From positions 1-64,000 of the forward strand of contig JAKSJB010000010.1 of the NCBI GenBank assembly GCA_024398475.1: DNA of 64,000 nucleotides, in the 5' to 3' direction. This document shows positions 46,089-54,106 of this stretch, piece after piece. The notes beneath the pieces are model-generated. The model was not told the origin of the DNA and ran no database searches. It worked only from the letters and a program-made list of their open reading frames with translations. The DNA is from Bacteroidaceae bacterium. Lineage in GTDB: Bacteria; Bacteroidota; Bacteroidia; Bacteroidales; Bacteroidaceae. Within the stretch, counting starts at the first letter, position 1; the number at the start of each line of letters is the position of its first letter. Made by a program: the position numbers and the translations under genes.

Positions 46089-47219
46089 CTAAATATCCTT
46101 CTTAAAGCATCTTCTACGCTTGTGCTGACGTCTCTCGAAATAAATCCACTGCGACTGCACCTTGTCATTCACCTCCAGTTCCGGATTACTTTCCACATGC
46201 TTATATCCCTCACTAATATAAATTGGCAGAAGGTCATGGAACAATACCGCATTCACACCCTTGCCCTGATACTCAGGCAATACAGCAGCCAACATCAAGT
46301 CAAGCGTATCCGAATGCTGCCACTTGATAGCCTTCAGCAGATGATACCAGCCGAAAGGGAAAGTCTTACCCTTAGCCTTCTGCAAGGCACGGCTCAGCGA
46401 AGGCATCGAAATACCCACCGCAATCAGTTTTCCGTCTTTATCCACGATAGTTGACACCAGTTTCAGGTCAACAAAAGGCAGGTAAGTCTTCACATACTGG
46501 TCAATCTGCCTTTCCGAAAGTTCAGAATAGCCGAACAAAGGCTTGAAAGCCGCATTGATTACCCTGAATATTTCATGTCCGTACTCCTTTGCCAGTTTCT
46601 TCGAAGAAGTATATTTCTTAATCTGAAGACCATATTTCTCCATCACTATCTTAGAGATACGAGTCAGTCTCTCAGGCACCTCCGTCGGAACGTCAATAGA
46701 CAGTTCTATCCAATCGGCATCCTTCTCGAAACCCATCTTCTCCATGTGCACAGGATAGTACGGATAGTTGTATATCGTAGCATTGGTACCCAGTTCCTCA
46801 AATCCCTCAATCAGCATACCCTCGGCATCCATGTCAGTAAAGCCCAGCGGTCCCTGAATTTCAGTCATGCCACGCTCCTTGCCCCATTGAACGACAGCAT
46901 CAATAAGTGCGCGGCTGACCTCTTCATCATCGATAAAATCGATATAGCCGAATCTCACAGCCTTCAGGTTCCAGGTTTCGTTGGCACGTCGGTTGATTAT
47001 TCCGGCAACGCGCCCCACCAACTTTCCGTCCCTGAATGCCAGAAAATACACAGCCTCACAGAATTCCATAGCAGCATTCCTGTCCGAGAATGTTGCTACC
47101 ATGTCCTCATACAAGTCCGGAACACTATACTTATTGTCCTTATACAGCTCATAATTGAAACGGATGAATTGTTTCATCTCATCCTTCGACAGAGCCCTTT
47201 TTATAGTAACATGTGACAT
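46089..47219 (-). CDS. GNAT-fold acyltransferase, large single-copy type
   Basis: 376 residues. The N-terminal part (about 1-175) shows an acyl-CoA N-acyltransferase fold with YFLAFRDGKLVGRVAGIINR (beta4 and the CoA-loop strand), RFGYIDFIDDEEV and EIQGPLGFTDMDAEGMLIEGF. The second half (to 376) has LISVGISMPSLSRAL-like and LAAVLPEYQGKGVNAVLFHDL, a typical pyrophosphate-binding Q/RxxGxG/A loop. The family is widespread in Bacteroidetes and annotated only as GNAT N-acetyltransferase; the substrate is unknown. It is divergent from the OmpA-family gene and has its own -7 box. Confidence 0.82.
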   Translation of the reverse strand: MSHVTIKRALSKDEMKQFIRFNYELYKDNKYSVPDLYEDMVATFSDRNAAMEFCEAVYFLAFRDGKLVGRVAGIINRRANETWNLKAVRFGYIDFIDDEEVSRALIDAVVQWGKERGMTEIQGPLGFTDMDAEGMLIEGFEELGTNATIYNYPYYPVHMEKMGFEKDADWIELSIDVPTEVPERLTRISKIVMEKYGLQIKKYTSSKKLAKEYGHEIFRVINAAFKPLFGYSELSERQIDQYVKTYLPFVDLKLVSTIVDKDGKLIAVGISMPSLSRALQKAKGKTFPFGWYHLLKAIKWQHSDTLDLMLAAVLPEYQGKGVNAVLFHDLLPIYISEGYKHVESNPELEVNDKVQSQWIYFERRQHKRRRCFKKDI

Positions 47220-47238
47220 ATTTTATGCTTTTTATATG

Positions 47239-47246
47239 CAAATATA
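47239..47246 (-). promoter_or_regulatory. -7 element TATATTTG for the GNAT gene
   Basis: Minus-strand TATATTTG at 47239-47246, 20 bases before the ATG at 47219. A very short leader is expected. Confidence 0.6.
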
Positions 47247-47265
47247 CAACTTTTTTTGGTTATTA

Positions 47266-47297
47266 TTTGCGTGATTGCACATAATTATCTAATTTTA
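47266..47297 (+). promoter_or_regulatory. Promoter for the OmpA-family gene
   Basis: TTTG (47266-47269), 20-base spacer, TAATTTTA (47290-47297), one change from TAnnTTTG. The ATG is at 47337. Confidence 0.6.
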
Positions 47298-47336
47298 CAC
47301 CCAAATATCAAATAAACTTAAAAAATACTAAAAATT

Positions 47337-48518
47337 ATGAGCATTTCAAAGACAATTATTGTTTCTGCTTTCATGACATTGTTCTGCTTGTCAGCACAGG
47401 CTCAGGACAAATGCTGCGGCGACAAAGAATGCTGCGAGGAAGCACAGGCGTTAGGCTACAAGCCATACCCTTATGGTTTCATTCAGGTTCAGGGTGGTGT
47501 AGGTACCACATTCACTGATGTCAACTTCACAGATCTTCTTTCCCCTACAGCAAGCGTAGGCTTCGGTGCATGGTTCAATTCAGCAGTCGGAGCACGTCTC
47601 CACTTCAATGCATGGGAGTCAAAGGGAGGATTCAACAAATGGGTTAACAGCAACGCAGGTCTTCAGACATACAAGTACAACTATGCAACAGCAGACTTCG
47701 ACCTGATGCTCAACCTCACAAACTTCTTCTCCAAGAAGCGCAATAACTTCTTCAACCTGATTCTCGTAGGAGGAGTAGGAATGAACTATGCATGGAACAA
47801 CGATGACCTTCAGGCAATCGTAACCAACCCAAATATGGTTCCTGCAAACAGCACAATCAACGCATGGGGTGAAGGAACAACACGCGAGACATTGCTCAAC
47901 CACAATCTCCGTGCCGGTCTCCTCTTCGACTTCAACGTTGCAAAGCATTGGAACATCGGTCTGGAAGTTGATGCAAACTCACTCGATGACCGTTTCAACT
48001 CAAAGTACCTCGATTCAGACGACTGGATGGTAACAGCACAACTCTCACTCACCTACAAGTTCGGTTTCAAGAAACCTTGCAAGCACGAGCCAGCACCAGT
48101 AGTAGTTGCACCAGTTCCAGAACCAGCACCGGTAGTAGTACCTGAACCAGAGCCAGAACCAGTAGTTGTTCCAGAACCAGAACCAGTAAAGGTAGTTGAA
48201 GAGCCATACCGTGACGTACTCTTCTACGTAATCCGCGGTTCAGAGATTGACCCACAGGCAATCATCAATGCAGCAGCTGCATGGTGCAAGAAATACCCTA
48301 GCAAGACTCTCGAAGTTTCAGGTTATGCCGACAAGGGTACAGGTAACGCACAACTCAACAAAATGTATTCAGAGCAGCGTGTAAACAACGTAGTAGAATC
48401 ACTCAAGAAGGCAGGTGTTCCTGCAAGCCAAATCAAGGCACAGGCATTTGGAGATTCAGTTCAGCCATTTGCAGAGAACGACAAGAACCGCTGCGTAATC
48501 CTTGAAGGAAAACTATAA
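47337..48518 (+). CDS. OmpA-family outer-membrane protein with Pro-Glu-Val linker
   Basis: 393 residues. A signal peptide (ends SAQAQ, residue 22) is followed by a cysteine-rich spacer (CCGDKECCEE), an eight-stranded-type barrel (about 38-240, GFIQVQGGVGTTFTDV; MVTAQLSLTYKFGF), a low-complexity linker of PVVVPEPEP units (about 245-285), and a short OmpA-like peptidoglycan-binding domain (LEVSGYADKGTGNAQLN; MYSEQRVNNVVESLKKAGV). It probably anchors the outer membrane to peptidoglycan and is likely abundant, judging from its uniform codon use and strong terminator. The linker length could vary between strains because it is a DNA repeat. Confidence 0.92.
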   Translation: MSISKTIIVSAFMTLFCLSAQAQDKCCGDKECCEEAQALGYKPYPYGFIQVQGGVGTTFTDVNFTDLLSPTASVGFGAWFNSAVGARLHFNAWESKGGFNKWVNSNAGLQTYKYNYATADFDLMLNLTNFFSKKRNNFFNLILVGGVGMNYAWNNDDLQAIVTNPNMVPANSTINAWGEGTTRETLLNHNLRAGLLFDFNVAKHWNIGLEVDANSLDDRFNSKYLDSDDWMVTAQLSLTYKFGFKKPCKHEPAPVVVAPVPEPAPVVVPEPEPEPVVVPEPEPVKVVEEPYRDVLFYVIRGSEIDPQAIINAAAAWCKKYPSKTLEVSGYADKGTGNAQLNKMYSEQRVNNVVESLKKAGVPASQIKAQAFGDSVQPFAENDKNRCVILEGKL

Positions 48519-48595
48519 AATAAGGTATAAAAGATTTATATACTAGAACTCATTCTTCATCAACTAATCAGATTAAAATTAACCTATATCAAACC

Positions 48596-48626
48596 GAACG
48601 GGCTCACTGCAGAAGTGAGCCCGTTC
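48596..48626 (+). terminator. Terminator after the OmpA-family gene
   Basis: A 13-bp GC-rich perfect stem (GAACGGGCTCACT at 48596-48608 with its complement at 48614-48626), followed by TAATTTT. Confidence 0.85.
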
Positions 48627-48653
48627 TAATTTTAGAAGAAAAAGGTAATAGAG

Positions 48654-48863
48654 GTTATAGGAGTTATAGAGATTATAGTAGTTATAGAGATTATAGAAGA
48701 AATTATAGGAGTTATAGGAGTTATAGAAGTTATAGAGATTATAGATATTATTGAGATTATTGAGATTATTATGCTATAACAACTATTACAACTATAGCAA
48801 CTATAACGACTATAATTTCTATAACGACTATTACTCCTATAATTTCTATAACGACTATAACAA
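48654..48863. repeat. 9-bp array GTTATAGAG with complementary second half
   Basis: From 48654 to about 48770 the sequence is a run of 9-base units such as gttatagga, gttatagag and attatagat. From 48774 to 48863 it is a run of ctataacga, ctataacaa and ctataattt, the reverse complement of the first kind. The 210 bases could fold into a long imperfect hairpin. The array lies between the ompA-family terminator and the metA promoter. A minus-strand frame stays open through it only because 9 is a multiple of 3. Confidence 0.9.
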
Positions 48864-48935
48864 CCCCACCTACACCTTATTATATTATATATCACCGAGT
48901 TTGATAGGCTAAATACTGAATTATAAACGATAATT

Positions 48936-48966
48936 GTTGCAACCTCACAAGTTTTTCGTAACTTTG
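48936..48966 (+). promoter_or_regulatory. Promoter for metA
   Basis: GTTG (48936-48939), 19-base spacer, TAACTTTG (48959-48966). The leader is about 40 bases. Confidence 0.7.
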
Positions 48967-49010
48967 CATTCGAAACAAGAAAAAACAAACAGAAAACAAT
49001 ATATACATAG

Positions 49011-49931
49011 ATGCCATTAAACCTACCAGACAGACTTCCCGCAATCGAATTGCTGAAGAAAGAGAACATATTCGTAATGGACACCACACGTGCCCACGGA
49101 CAGGACATACGTCCGCTGCGAATAGCCATACTCAACCTCATGCCGATAAAAATCACCACAGAGACCGACTTCGTACGAATCCTGTCCAACACATCATTGC
49201 AGATTGAGATTGAGTTCATGAAGATAAGGTCGCATACCTCAAAGAATGCACCTATCGAACACATGCAGGCATTCTATCACGACTTCGAGGACATGCGCCA
49301 CAACAAGTACGATGGATTCATCATCACAGGAGCCCCACTCGAACAGTTGAACTACGAGGAAGTAAACTATTGGGAAGAACTGAAGGAAGTAATGGACTGG
49401 GCACACAGCAACGTTACATCCACCCTGTATATATGTTGGGCAGCCTTTGCCGCACTCTACCATTTCTACGGCATAGACAAGCAACCTACCGACGAGAAGG
49501 TGTTCGGAATCTTCCGTCATCATGCACTGATGCCACAACTCCCAATCTTCCGAGGATTTGACGACGAATACTACATACCCCACAGCCGTCACATCACACT
49601 TGCCAAGGAAGACATCCTCAAGCATCCCGAACTCAGTATCATATCCGAAAGCGAAGAAGCAGGAATCCACATAGTCATGGCACGCGGAGGACGCGACTTC
49701 TTCATCACCGGACATTCCGAATATTCACCGCTCACACTCGATGCCGAGTATAAGCGCGACCTAGGCAAAGGATTGCCGATACAGATGCCAAAGCACTATT
49801 ACAAGCACGATGACCCCAACATGAAACCAATAGTAAGATGGCGCAGTACGGCAAATCTCCTGTTCACCAACTGGCTGAACTACTACGTATATCAGGAAAC
49901 ACCGTTCAACATCGACGACATACATGACTAA
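49011..49931 (+). CDS. metA: Homoserine O-acyltransferase MetA, predicted acetyl-CoA type
   Basis: 306 residues, the usual length. It acylates homoserine in the first committed step of methionine synthesis. The catalytic set is intact at the E. coli numbering: Cys142 (YICWAAFAAL), His235 and Glu237 (GHSEYSP). Residue 111 is Glu (TGAPLE). In this family Glu111 marks acetyl-CoA users and Gly111 succinyl-CoA users, so this enzyme is predicted to make O-acetylhomoserine despite the succinyltransferase name often given. It has a good promoter just downstream of the 9-bp array and overlaps the next gene by 8 bases. Confidence 0.95.
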   Translation: MPLNLPDRLPAIELLKKENIFVMDTTRAHGQDIRPLRIAILNLMPIKITTETDFVRILSNTSLQIEIEFMKIRSHTSKNAPIEHMQAFYHDFEDMRHNKYDGFIITGAPLEQLNYEEVNYWEELKEVMDWAHSNVTSTLYICWAAFAALYHFYGIDKQPTDEKVFGIFRHHALMPQLPIFRGFDDEYYIPHSRHITLAKEDILKHPELSIISESEEAGIHIVMARGGRDFFITGHSEYSPLTLDAEYKRDLGKGLPIQMPKHYYKHDDPNMKPIVRWRSTANLLFTNWLNYYVYQETPFNIDDIHD

Positions 49932-51801
49932 GCTAGAACTACTGTCTCCGGCACGAACAGCCGACATCGGCATAGAAGCCATCCGTCACGGAGCGGATGC
50001 CGTCTATATCGGTGCACCACGCTTCGGAGCAAGAGCAGCAGCAGGCAATTCCATCGACGACATAAGTCGTCTCATTGAGTATGCCCATCAGTTCAATGCC
50101 AAGGTATATGTAACGGTAAACACCATATTCACAGACGAAGAACTTCCCGAAGCAGAAAAGATGATCCGTCAGCTCTACGCAATAGGAGTTGACGCACTCA
50201 TCACCCAGGACATGGGACTTCTGAAACTCAACATACCACCCATTCCACTTCATGCAAGCACACAGATGGACAACCGCACCCCCCACAAGGTGAAATGGCT
50301 CCATTCGCTCGGATTCCGACAGATCGTACTCGCCCGCGAACTCTCGCTCGACCAGATCAGGACAATACATCAGGAATGCCCCGACACCACACTCGAAGCA
50401 TTCGTACACGGAGCCCTCTGTGTCAGTTACAGCGGTCACTGCTACGCCAGCGAATGCCTTTTCGGAAGAAGTGCCAACCGAGGCGAATGTGCCCAGATAT
50501 GCCGAATGGAATGGAATCTGGAAGAAGGAGACGACAACCCAACCAGTCTCATCAAGGGACAGCATCTTCTGTCACTCAAGGACATGTGCCAAATCAACTC
50601 ACTGCGCGACCTCATAGAAGCAGGAGTCACTTCGTTCAAGATTGAAGGACGGCTCAAGGACATGACATACGTCAAGAACGTTACCGCCGCATACAGTGAA
50701 GCCCTCAACCGCATCATAGCATCCCAGCCCGACAGATACGAACGAGCATCATGGGGAACAGTAGAACTCAGTTTCAGACCCGACGTCCACAAGAGTTTCA
50801 ACCGAGGATTCACCAGTTATTTTCTATACGGAAAAAACGACCGCATCTTCTCCTTCGAAACCCCCAAGGCAATGGGCGAAGAAGTAGGAACCGTAAAAGA
50901 CATAGGCCGTGGTTGGTTCTCAGTAGCAGGAATATCCAAGTTTGCCAACGGCGACGGACTCTGTTTTCTCAATCAGAAAGGAAAACTGTTCGGATTCCGC
51001 GTAAACAAGGTAGAGAACGGCCGTCTCTATCCACTCGAGATGCCAAAGGAACTGATGCCCAAGATGCGGCTTTTCCGCAATTTCGACAAACAATTCGACG
51101 ACATACTTCAGCACGACAGTGCCGAACGCTTCATACCGATAGACATCACCATGAGCGAGACCGCCACAGGATTCTCCCTCACCCTCACCGATGACTACGG
51201 AACAGTACGCAGCCTCAACGTGGAATGCCCAAAGGAACTGGCACGTTCACACCAAAGCGAAAACATCAGGCGACAGTTGTCCAAACTGGGAGGCACCATC
51301 TACCGGTTGCGCGACCTCAACATAGAATACCGCAAGAACTGGTTTATCCCATCATCCATGCTCAGTGAATGGAAACGACAGCTTACAGCAGCCGAACCAA
51401 CCATACCTGTAAGACAGAGTACAGACAATTCCATCATTCCACAGGCAGACGTCAGAATACCGCTGCAGGATTCCTTTCAACATTCCGACAGAGACAAATG
51501 GGATCCACGGTTCGGATACCTGCTCAACATACACAACTCACAGGCACGCCTTTTCTACACAGAACAGGGCGTCAGTCCCACCGACTGGTCCTACGAGCAG
51601 AAACACCAGTCCGACGTACCTGTCATGTACTGCCGCCACTGCATCAGATACGCACTGGGATGGTGCAGGAAAAGCAATTCAAAAGCATCGCCACAGTCTC
51701 CGGCACATGCCGACGGGCCTCTCTACCTATCAAACTCCTCCGGACGGTTCCGTCTGGAATTCGACTGCAGGAACTGCATAATGAAACTCTATAAAGCATG
51801 A
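49924..51801 (+). CDS. Peptidase U32-family protein (RlhA/TrhP-like RNA hydroxylation)
   Basis: 625 residues. The N-terminal U32 TIM-barrel-like domain has ELLSPARTADIGIEAIRHGADAVYIGAP, VYVTVNTIF, PLHASTQMDN and GALCVSYSGHCYASECLFGRSANRGECAQICR, the cysteine-rich family signature. A DUF3656-type region (about 290-560) follows, and the C-terminus adds CRHCIRYALGWC and CRNC cysteines. Proteins of this type, once called collagenase-like, include E. coli RlhA and TrhP, which hydroxylate 23S rRNA and tRNA; an RNA-modification role is therefore likelier than proteolysis. It overlaps metA by 8 bases and the next gene by 4. Confidence 0.88.
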   Translation: MTKLELLSPARTADIGIEAIRHGADAVYIGAPRFGARAAAGNSIDDISRLIEYAHQFNAKVYVTVNTIFTDEELPEAEKMIRQLYAIGVDALITQDMGLLKLNIPPIPLHASTQMDNRTPHKVKWLHSLGFRQIVLARELSLDQIRTIHQECPDTTLEAFVHGALCVSYSGHCYASECLFGRSANRGECAQICRMEWNLEEGDDNPTSLIKGQHLLSLKDMCQINSLRDLIEAGVTSFKIEGRLKDMTYVKNVTAAYSEALNRIIASQPDRYERASWGTVELSFRPDVHKSFNRGFTSYFLYGKNDRIFSFETPKAMGEEVGTVKDIGRGWFSVAGISKFANGDGLCFLNQKGKLFGFRVNKVENGRLYPLEMPKELMPKMRLFRNFDKQFDDILQHDSAERFIPIDITMSETATGFSLTLTDDYGTVRSLNVECPKELARSHQSENIRRQLSKLGGTIYRLRDLNIEYRKNWFIPSSMLSEWKRQLTAAEPTIPVRQSTDNSIIPQADVRIPLQDSFQHSDRDKWDPRFGYLLNIHNSQARLFYTEQGVSPTDWSYEQKHQSDVPVMYCRHCIRYALGWCRKSNSKASPQSPAHADGPLYLSNSSGRFRLEFDCRNCIMKLYKA

Positions 51802-52808
51802 AACAACTGATACTATTACTGGCAATCCTACTTCAGGTACTTCCTGTCAGAAGTCAGGAAACCGACTCCCTCATGCTTCTGACCCAAGAACAGGCAGACA
51901 GTCTTGAGTTTCGCCTCAAGCATCATTATACCAACAATTTCAATTTCCGCATCAAGGTCGATACCCTGATACTCATTCCACGAGCCGACGAGATAAGTGA
52001 TACATGCATAGTCATGCTCAACGACATCATAGCAGTAGCAAAGATAAAGACCGACAACGACACCGTATGGGTAAAGGTAGCACGCGACCAACTGACCATG
52101 GGTTGGGTAACAGAAGAAGAACTCCTGAACTCATCAACACCCGACGACGGCATATCCGTAGTGATAGACCGTCTTACAGGCACCCGTACCATCTGGATGT
52201 CATCACTACTCATACTCGGAATACTCGCCCTTTTCTTCATACGTCACAAGAAAAGCGTCAAATATATCCATTCAAGACTTCACGGAAAAGAAGCCACCGA
52301 ACCACATCAGATATTGCCTGCCATAAAAGAACGCAAATGGTCGGGAATATTCGAATACCCCCTCATGCTACTCATCACATGTACCCTTGCAGCCATCTAT
52401 ACAGGCATACAGGCACATGCCCCTGAATTCTGGCAGGAATACTATTTCCACCCAACACTCAACCCACTGATCCTACCAGGCATCATGTCCGTATTGCTCA
52501 CATTGGCATGGCTACTGGTAATCTCGTTTGTATCCATCATCATAGACGTATACAACCACTATTATTTCATACCGGGAATAAAACGAATACTTGAAGTCAC
52601 GGGTGCTGCCATGTTTATCTACCTACTCATCTCAGTGACTTCCAACCTCATATCATGGACGGCAGCACTCATACTTGCAATACTGATTTTTACAGCAGTC
52701 ACCTATATCTATTTCCGATTCATACGCCACAGATACCAATGTCCTGTATGCGGCACCCGTTTACACGACAAAGGAACATGTCCTGAATGCGGAACAAAAC
52801 TGATATAG
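51798..52808 (+). CDS. Membrane protein with exported N-terminal domain and C-terminal zinc ribbon
   Basis: 336 residues. A signal peptide (1-20, VLPVRSQE) precedes an SH3-like exported domain (about 40-115, AVAKIKTDNDTVWVKVARDQ; MGWVTEEELL). Then come a membrane helix (about 132-149, WMSSLLILGILALFFI), a cytoplasmic loop and about four more helices (190-300). The end is a rubredoxin-like zinc ribbon, CPVCGTRLHDKGTCPECG. The domain set is seen in Bacteroidetes proteins without known function. It overlaps the U32 gene by four bases (ATGA) and ends the metA operon. Confidence 0.75.
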   Translation: MKQLILLLAILLQVLPVRSQETDSLMLLTQEQADSLEFRLKHHYTNNFNFRIKVDTLILIPRADEISDTCIVMLNDIIAVAKIKTDNDTVWVKVARDQLTMGWVTEEELLNSSTPDDGISVVIDRLTGTRTIWMSSLLILGILALFFIRHKKSVKYIHSRLHGKEATEPHQILPAIKERKWSGIFEYPLMLLITCTLAAIYTGIQAHAPEFWQEYYFHPTLNPLILPGIMSVLLTLAWLLVISFVSIIIDVYNHYYFIPGIKRILEVTGAAMFIYLLISVTSNLISWTAALILAILIFTAVTYIYFRFIRHRYQCPVCGTRLHDKGTCPECGTKLI

Positions 52809-52821
52809 GAAAGTTTTATAA

Positions 52822-52877
52822 GAGTCAACGAGTCAACGAGACTCCGAGTAATCTAGTAATCGAGTAATCGAATTATC
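52822..52877. repeat. 8-bp array GAGTCAAC/GAGTAATC with 7-bp and palindrome modules
   Basis: Seven 8-base units (gagtcaac twice, gagactcc, gagtaatc, tagtaatc, gagtaatc, gaattatc). A CCTTCCGGATGGC palindrome follows at about 52892-52904, and 7-bp GGCTAATGGCC-type units run to about 52937. The module order is that of 57-266. Confidence 0.85.
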
Positions 52878-52949
52878 GATGTTTTGAGCATCCTTCCGGA
52901 TGGCAAGCCAACGGCAACGGCTAATGGCCAATAGCCCAAAATAAGCCAC

Positions 52950-53267
52950 CTATTTAATAGTCCAGTTCAGAATCTTATCCTTCTCTTCCTCCACTCTAGC
53001 CTCAAACGCCTCCTGAGAAGGATCAGTGAGATAATGGATGCCGTCAATTATACCCAAAATTGCAGGAATGTAACAAAGGGCGTAGAGGAAGAAACCTAAT
53101 CCAAATGTGACAAACGTAAGGATTGTCACGGCAAAACCAATTACGAAAGAGCCCAAGAGATAATACAATCCCTTCTTGTTACATCCCAGATAAAAGAGGT
53201 GGATACCCAAACCTCCGAGCAATATTGCCAAAACACCGGCAACTACCTTGTCATATTTCTTTTCCAT
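52950..53267 (-). CDS. TM2-domain membrane protein
   Basis: 105 residues. The TM2 signature is LGGLGIHLFYLGCNKKGLYY, preceded by a short helix and followed by a second (VTILTFVTFGLGFFLYALCYI) and DGIHYLT. A charged tail of about 25 residues ends the protein. TM2 proteins are small inner-membrane proteins of unknown function. A full-consensus promoter at 53511-53541 gives it a 230-base leader that runs through the TTTGCG and 8-bp arrays. Confidence 0.88.
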   Translation of the reverse strand: MEKKYDKVVAGVLAILLGGLGIHLFYLGCNKKGLYYLLGSFVIGFAVTILTFVTFGLGFFLYALCYIPAILGIIDGIHYLTDPSQEAFEARVEEEKDKILNWTIK

Positions 53268-53306
53268 AAACAGATAATTATAAAATTCAGTAACAAATTA
53301 TTTTTA

Positions 53307-53490
53307 GAGTCAACAAGTCCAAAGTCTAACGCTATTTGCGTTTGCGTTAGGGTTTGCGTTATTTTGCGTTTGCGTAGTCCGAAGGACGTTGCGTTTGCGT
53401 TTGCGTTAGGGTTTGCGTTATTTTGCGTTTGCGTAGTCCGAAGGACGTTGCGTTTGCGTTTCCCATCCTTCCGGATGGCCAGCCAACGGC
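53307..53490. repeat. 8-bp units, TTTGCG hexamers with a 59-bp tandem duplication, palindrome end
   Basis: Three 8-bp units (53307-53330) lead into TTTGCG-type repeats. A 59-base unit beginning tttgcgttaggg and ending tccgaaggacgttgcg occurs at 53341-53399 and again at 53400-53458 without a change. CATCCTTCCGGATG (53464-53477) and GCCAGCCAACGGC end the block. TCCGAAGGA inside each copy is a small hairpin. Confidence 0.9.
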
Positions 53491-53510
53491 TTCAACCTCT
53501 TCCTTCGCCA

Positions 53511-53541
53511 CAAAGGTAGCGAAATATTTTCAATCCGCAAA
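53511..53541 (-). promoter_or_regulatory. Promoter for the TM2 gene
   Basis: Minus strand: TTTG (53538-53541), 19-base spacer, TACCTTTG (53511-53518), a full consensus match. Transcription enters the repeat block at 53490-53307. Confidence 0.75.
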
Positions 53542-53584
53542 CAAATGCCACACAAATCACATCGGTATATTCCATAAAACGAGA

Positions 53585-53612
53585 AAAGTTCCCACCTCAC
53601 GGTGAGAACTTT
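53585..53612. other. Isolated hairpin between the TM2 and HTCS genes
   Basis: AAAGTTCCCACC (53585-53596), loop TCAC, GGTGAGAACTTT (53601-53612). Plus-strand sequence after it is a run of ACTATTAA-type words (53620-53665). Nothing gene-like is seen from here to the HTCS promoter at 54019. It might be an attenuator or a relic of a susC-type leader. Confidence 0.45.
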
Positions 53613-54018
53613 CAAATTACTAATCAAACTTAACTATTAAACTAACTATTAACTAACTATTATCGTAAAAGTAATTATTTCACTCCTGTTTTTGTGCGTG
53701 TCATTGCCAGGGAACTGCCGGACACTGCCGGTAGCAAATGTTTTTCATGCGGTGAATCATTCCTTCGGGATATGCATGTCCTTTTTACCGAAAGGAGCAG
53801 TTCCTATAGAGTAACATCGCATCCGAAAAAACCATAAAATGGCTCTTATAAATCAATGCCTCCAACTTGCAATTTTCACGATGCAAAGTTACGCACATTC
53901 CCAACAATATCATATCATTATACGATGTTAAAAATGCAAATTCGTTACATCAATACGCACAAAAGAAACATAACTTTACTATTTTGATACATTTTATTGA
54001 TTCTTTTTCTAAAAATGC

Positions 54019-54050
54019 TTTGGTTATACCATTTCTTTTCACTACTTTTG
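54019..54050 (+). promoter_or_regulatory. Promoter for the hybrid two-component regulator
   Basis: TTTG (54019-54022), 20-base spacer, TACTTTTG (54043-54050). It sets the start at the ATG at 54107, not at the earlier in-frame codon at 53867. Confidence 0.75.
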
Positions 54051-54106
54051 CCACACTTATTACAAAAGTTACAAGAACTATTAACAGCCAATCACTAAAC
54101 CGCAAA

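Noticed and set aside
48632..49264. Minus-strand frame of 210 residues over the 9-bp array
   Set aside because: It is open because a 9-base repeat keeps frame; the translation is low-complexity (IISITSITPI) and it crosses the ompA terminator and metA promoter.
53867..54106. 80-codon N-terminal extension of the HTCS
   Set aside because: A good promoter (54019-54050) lies inside it, and a signal peptide begins at 54107.
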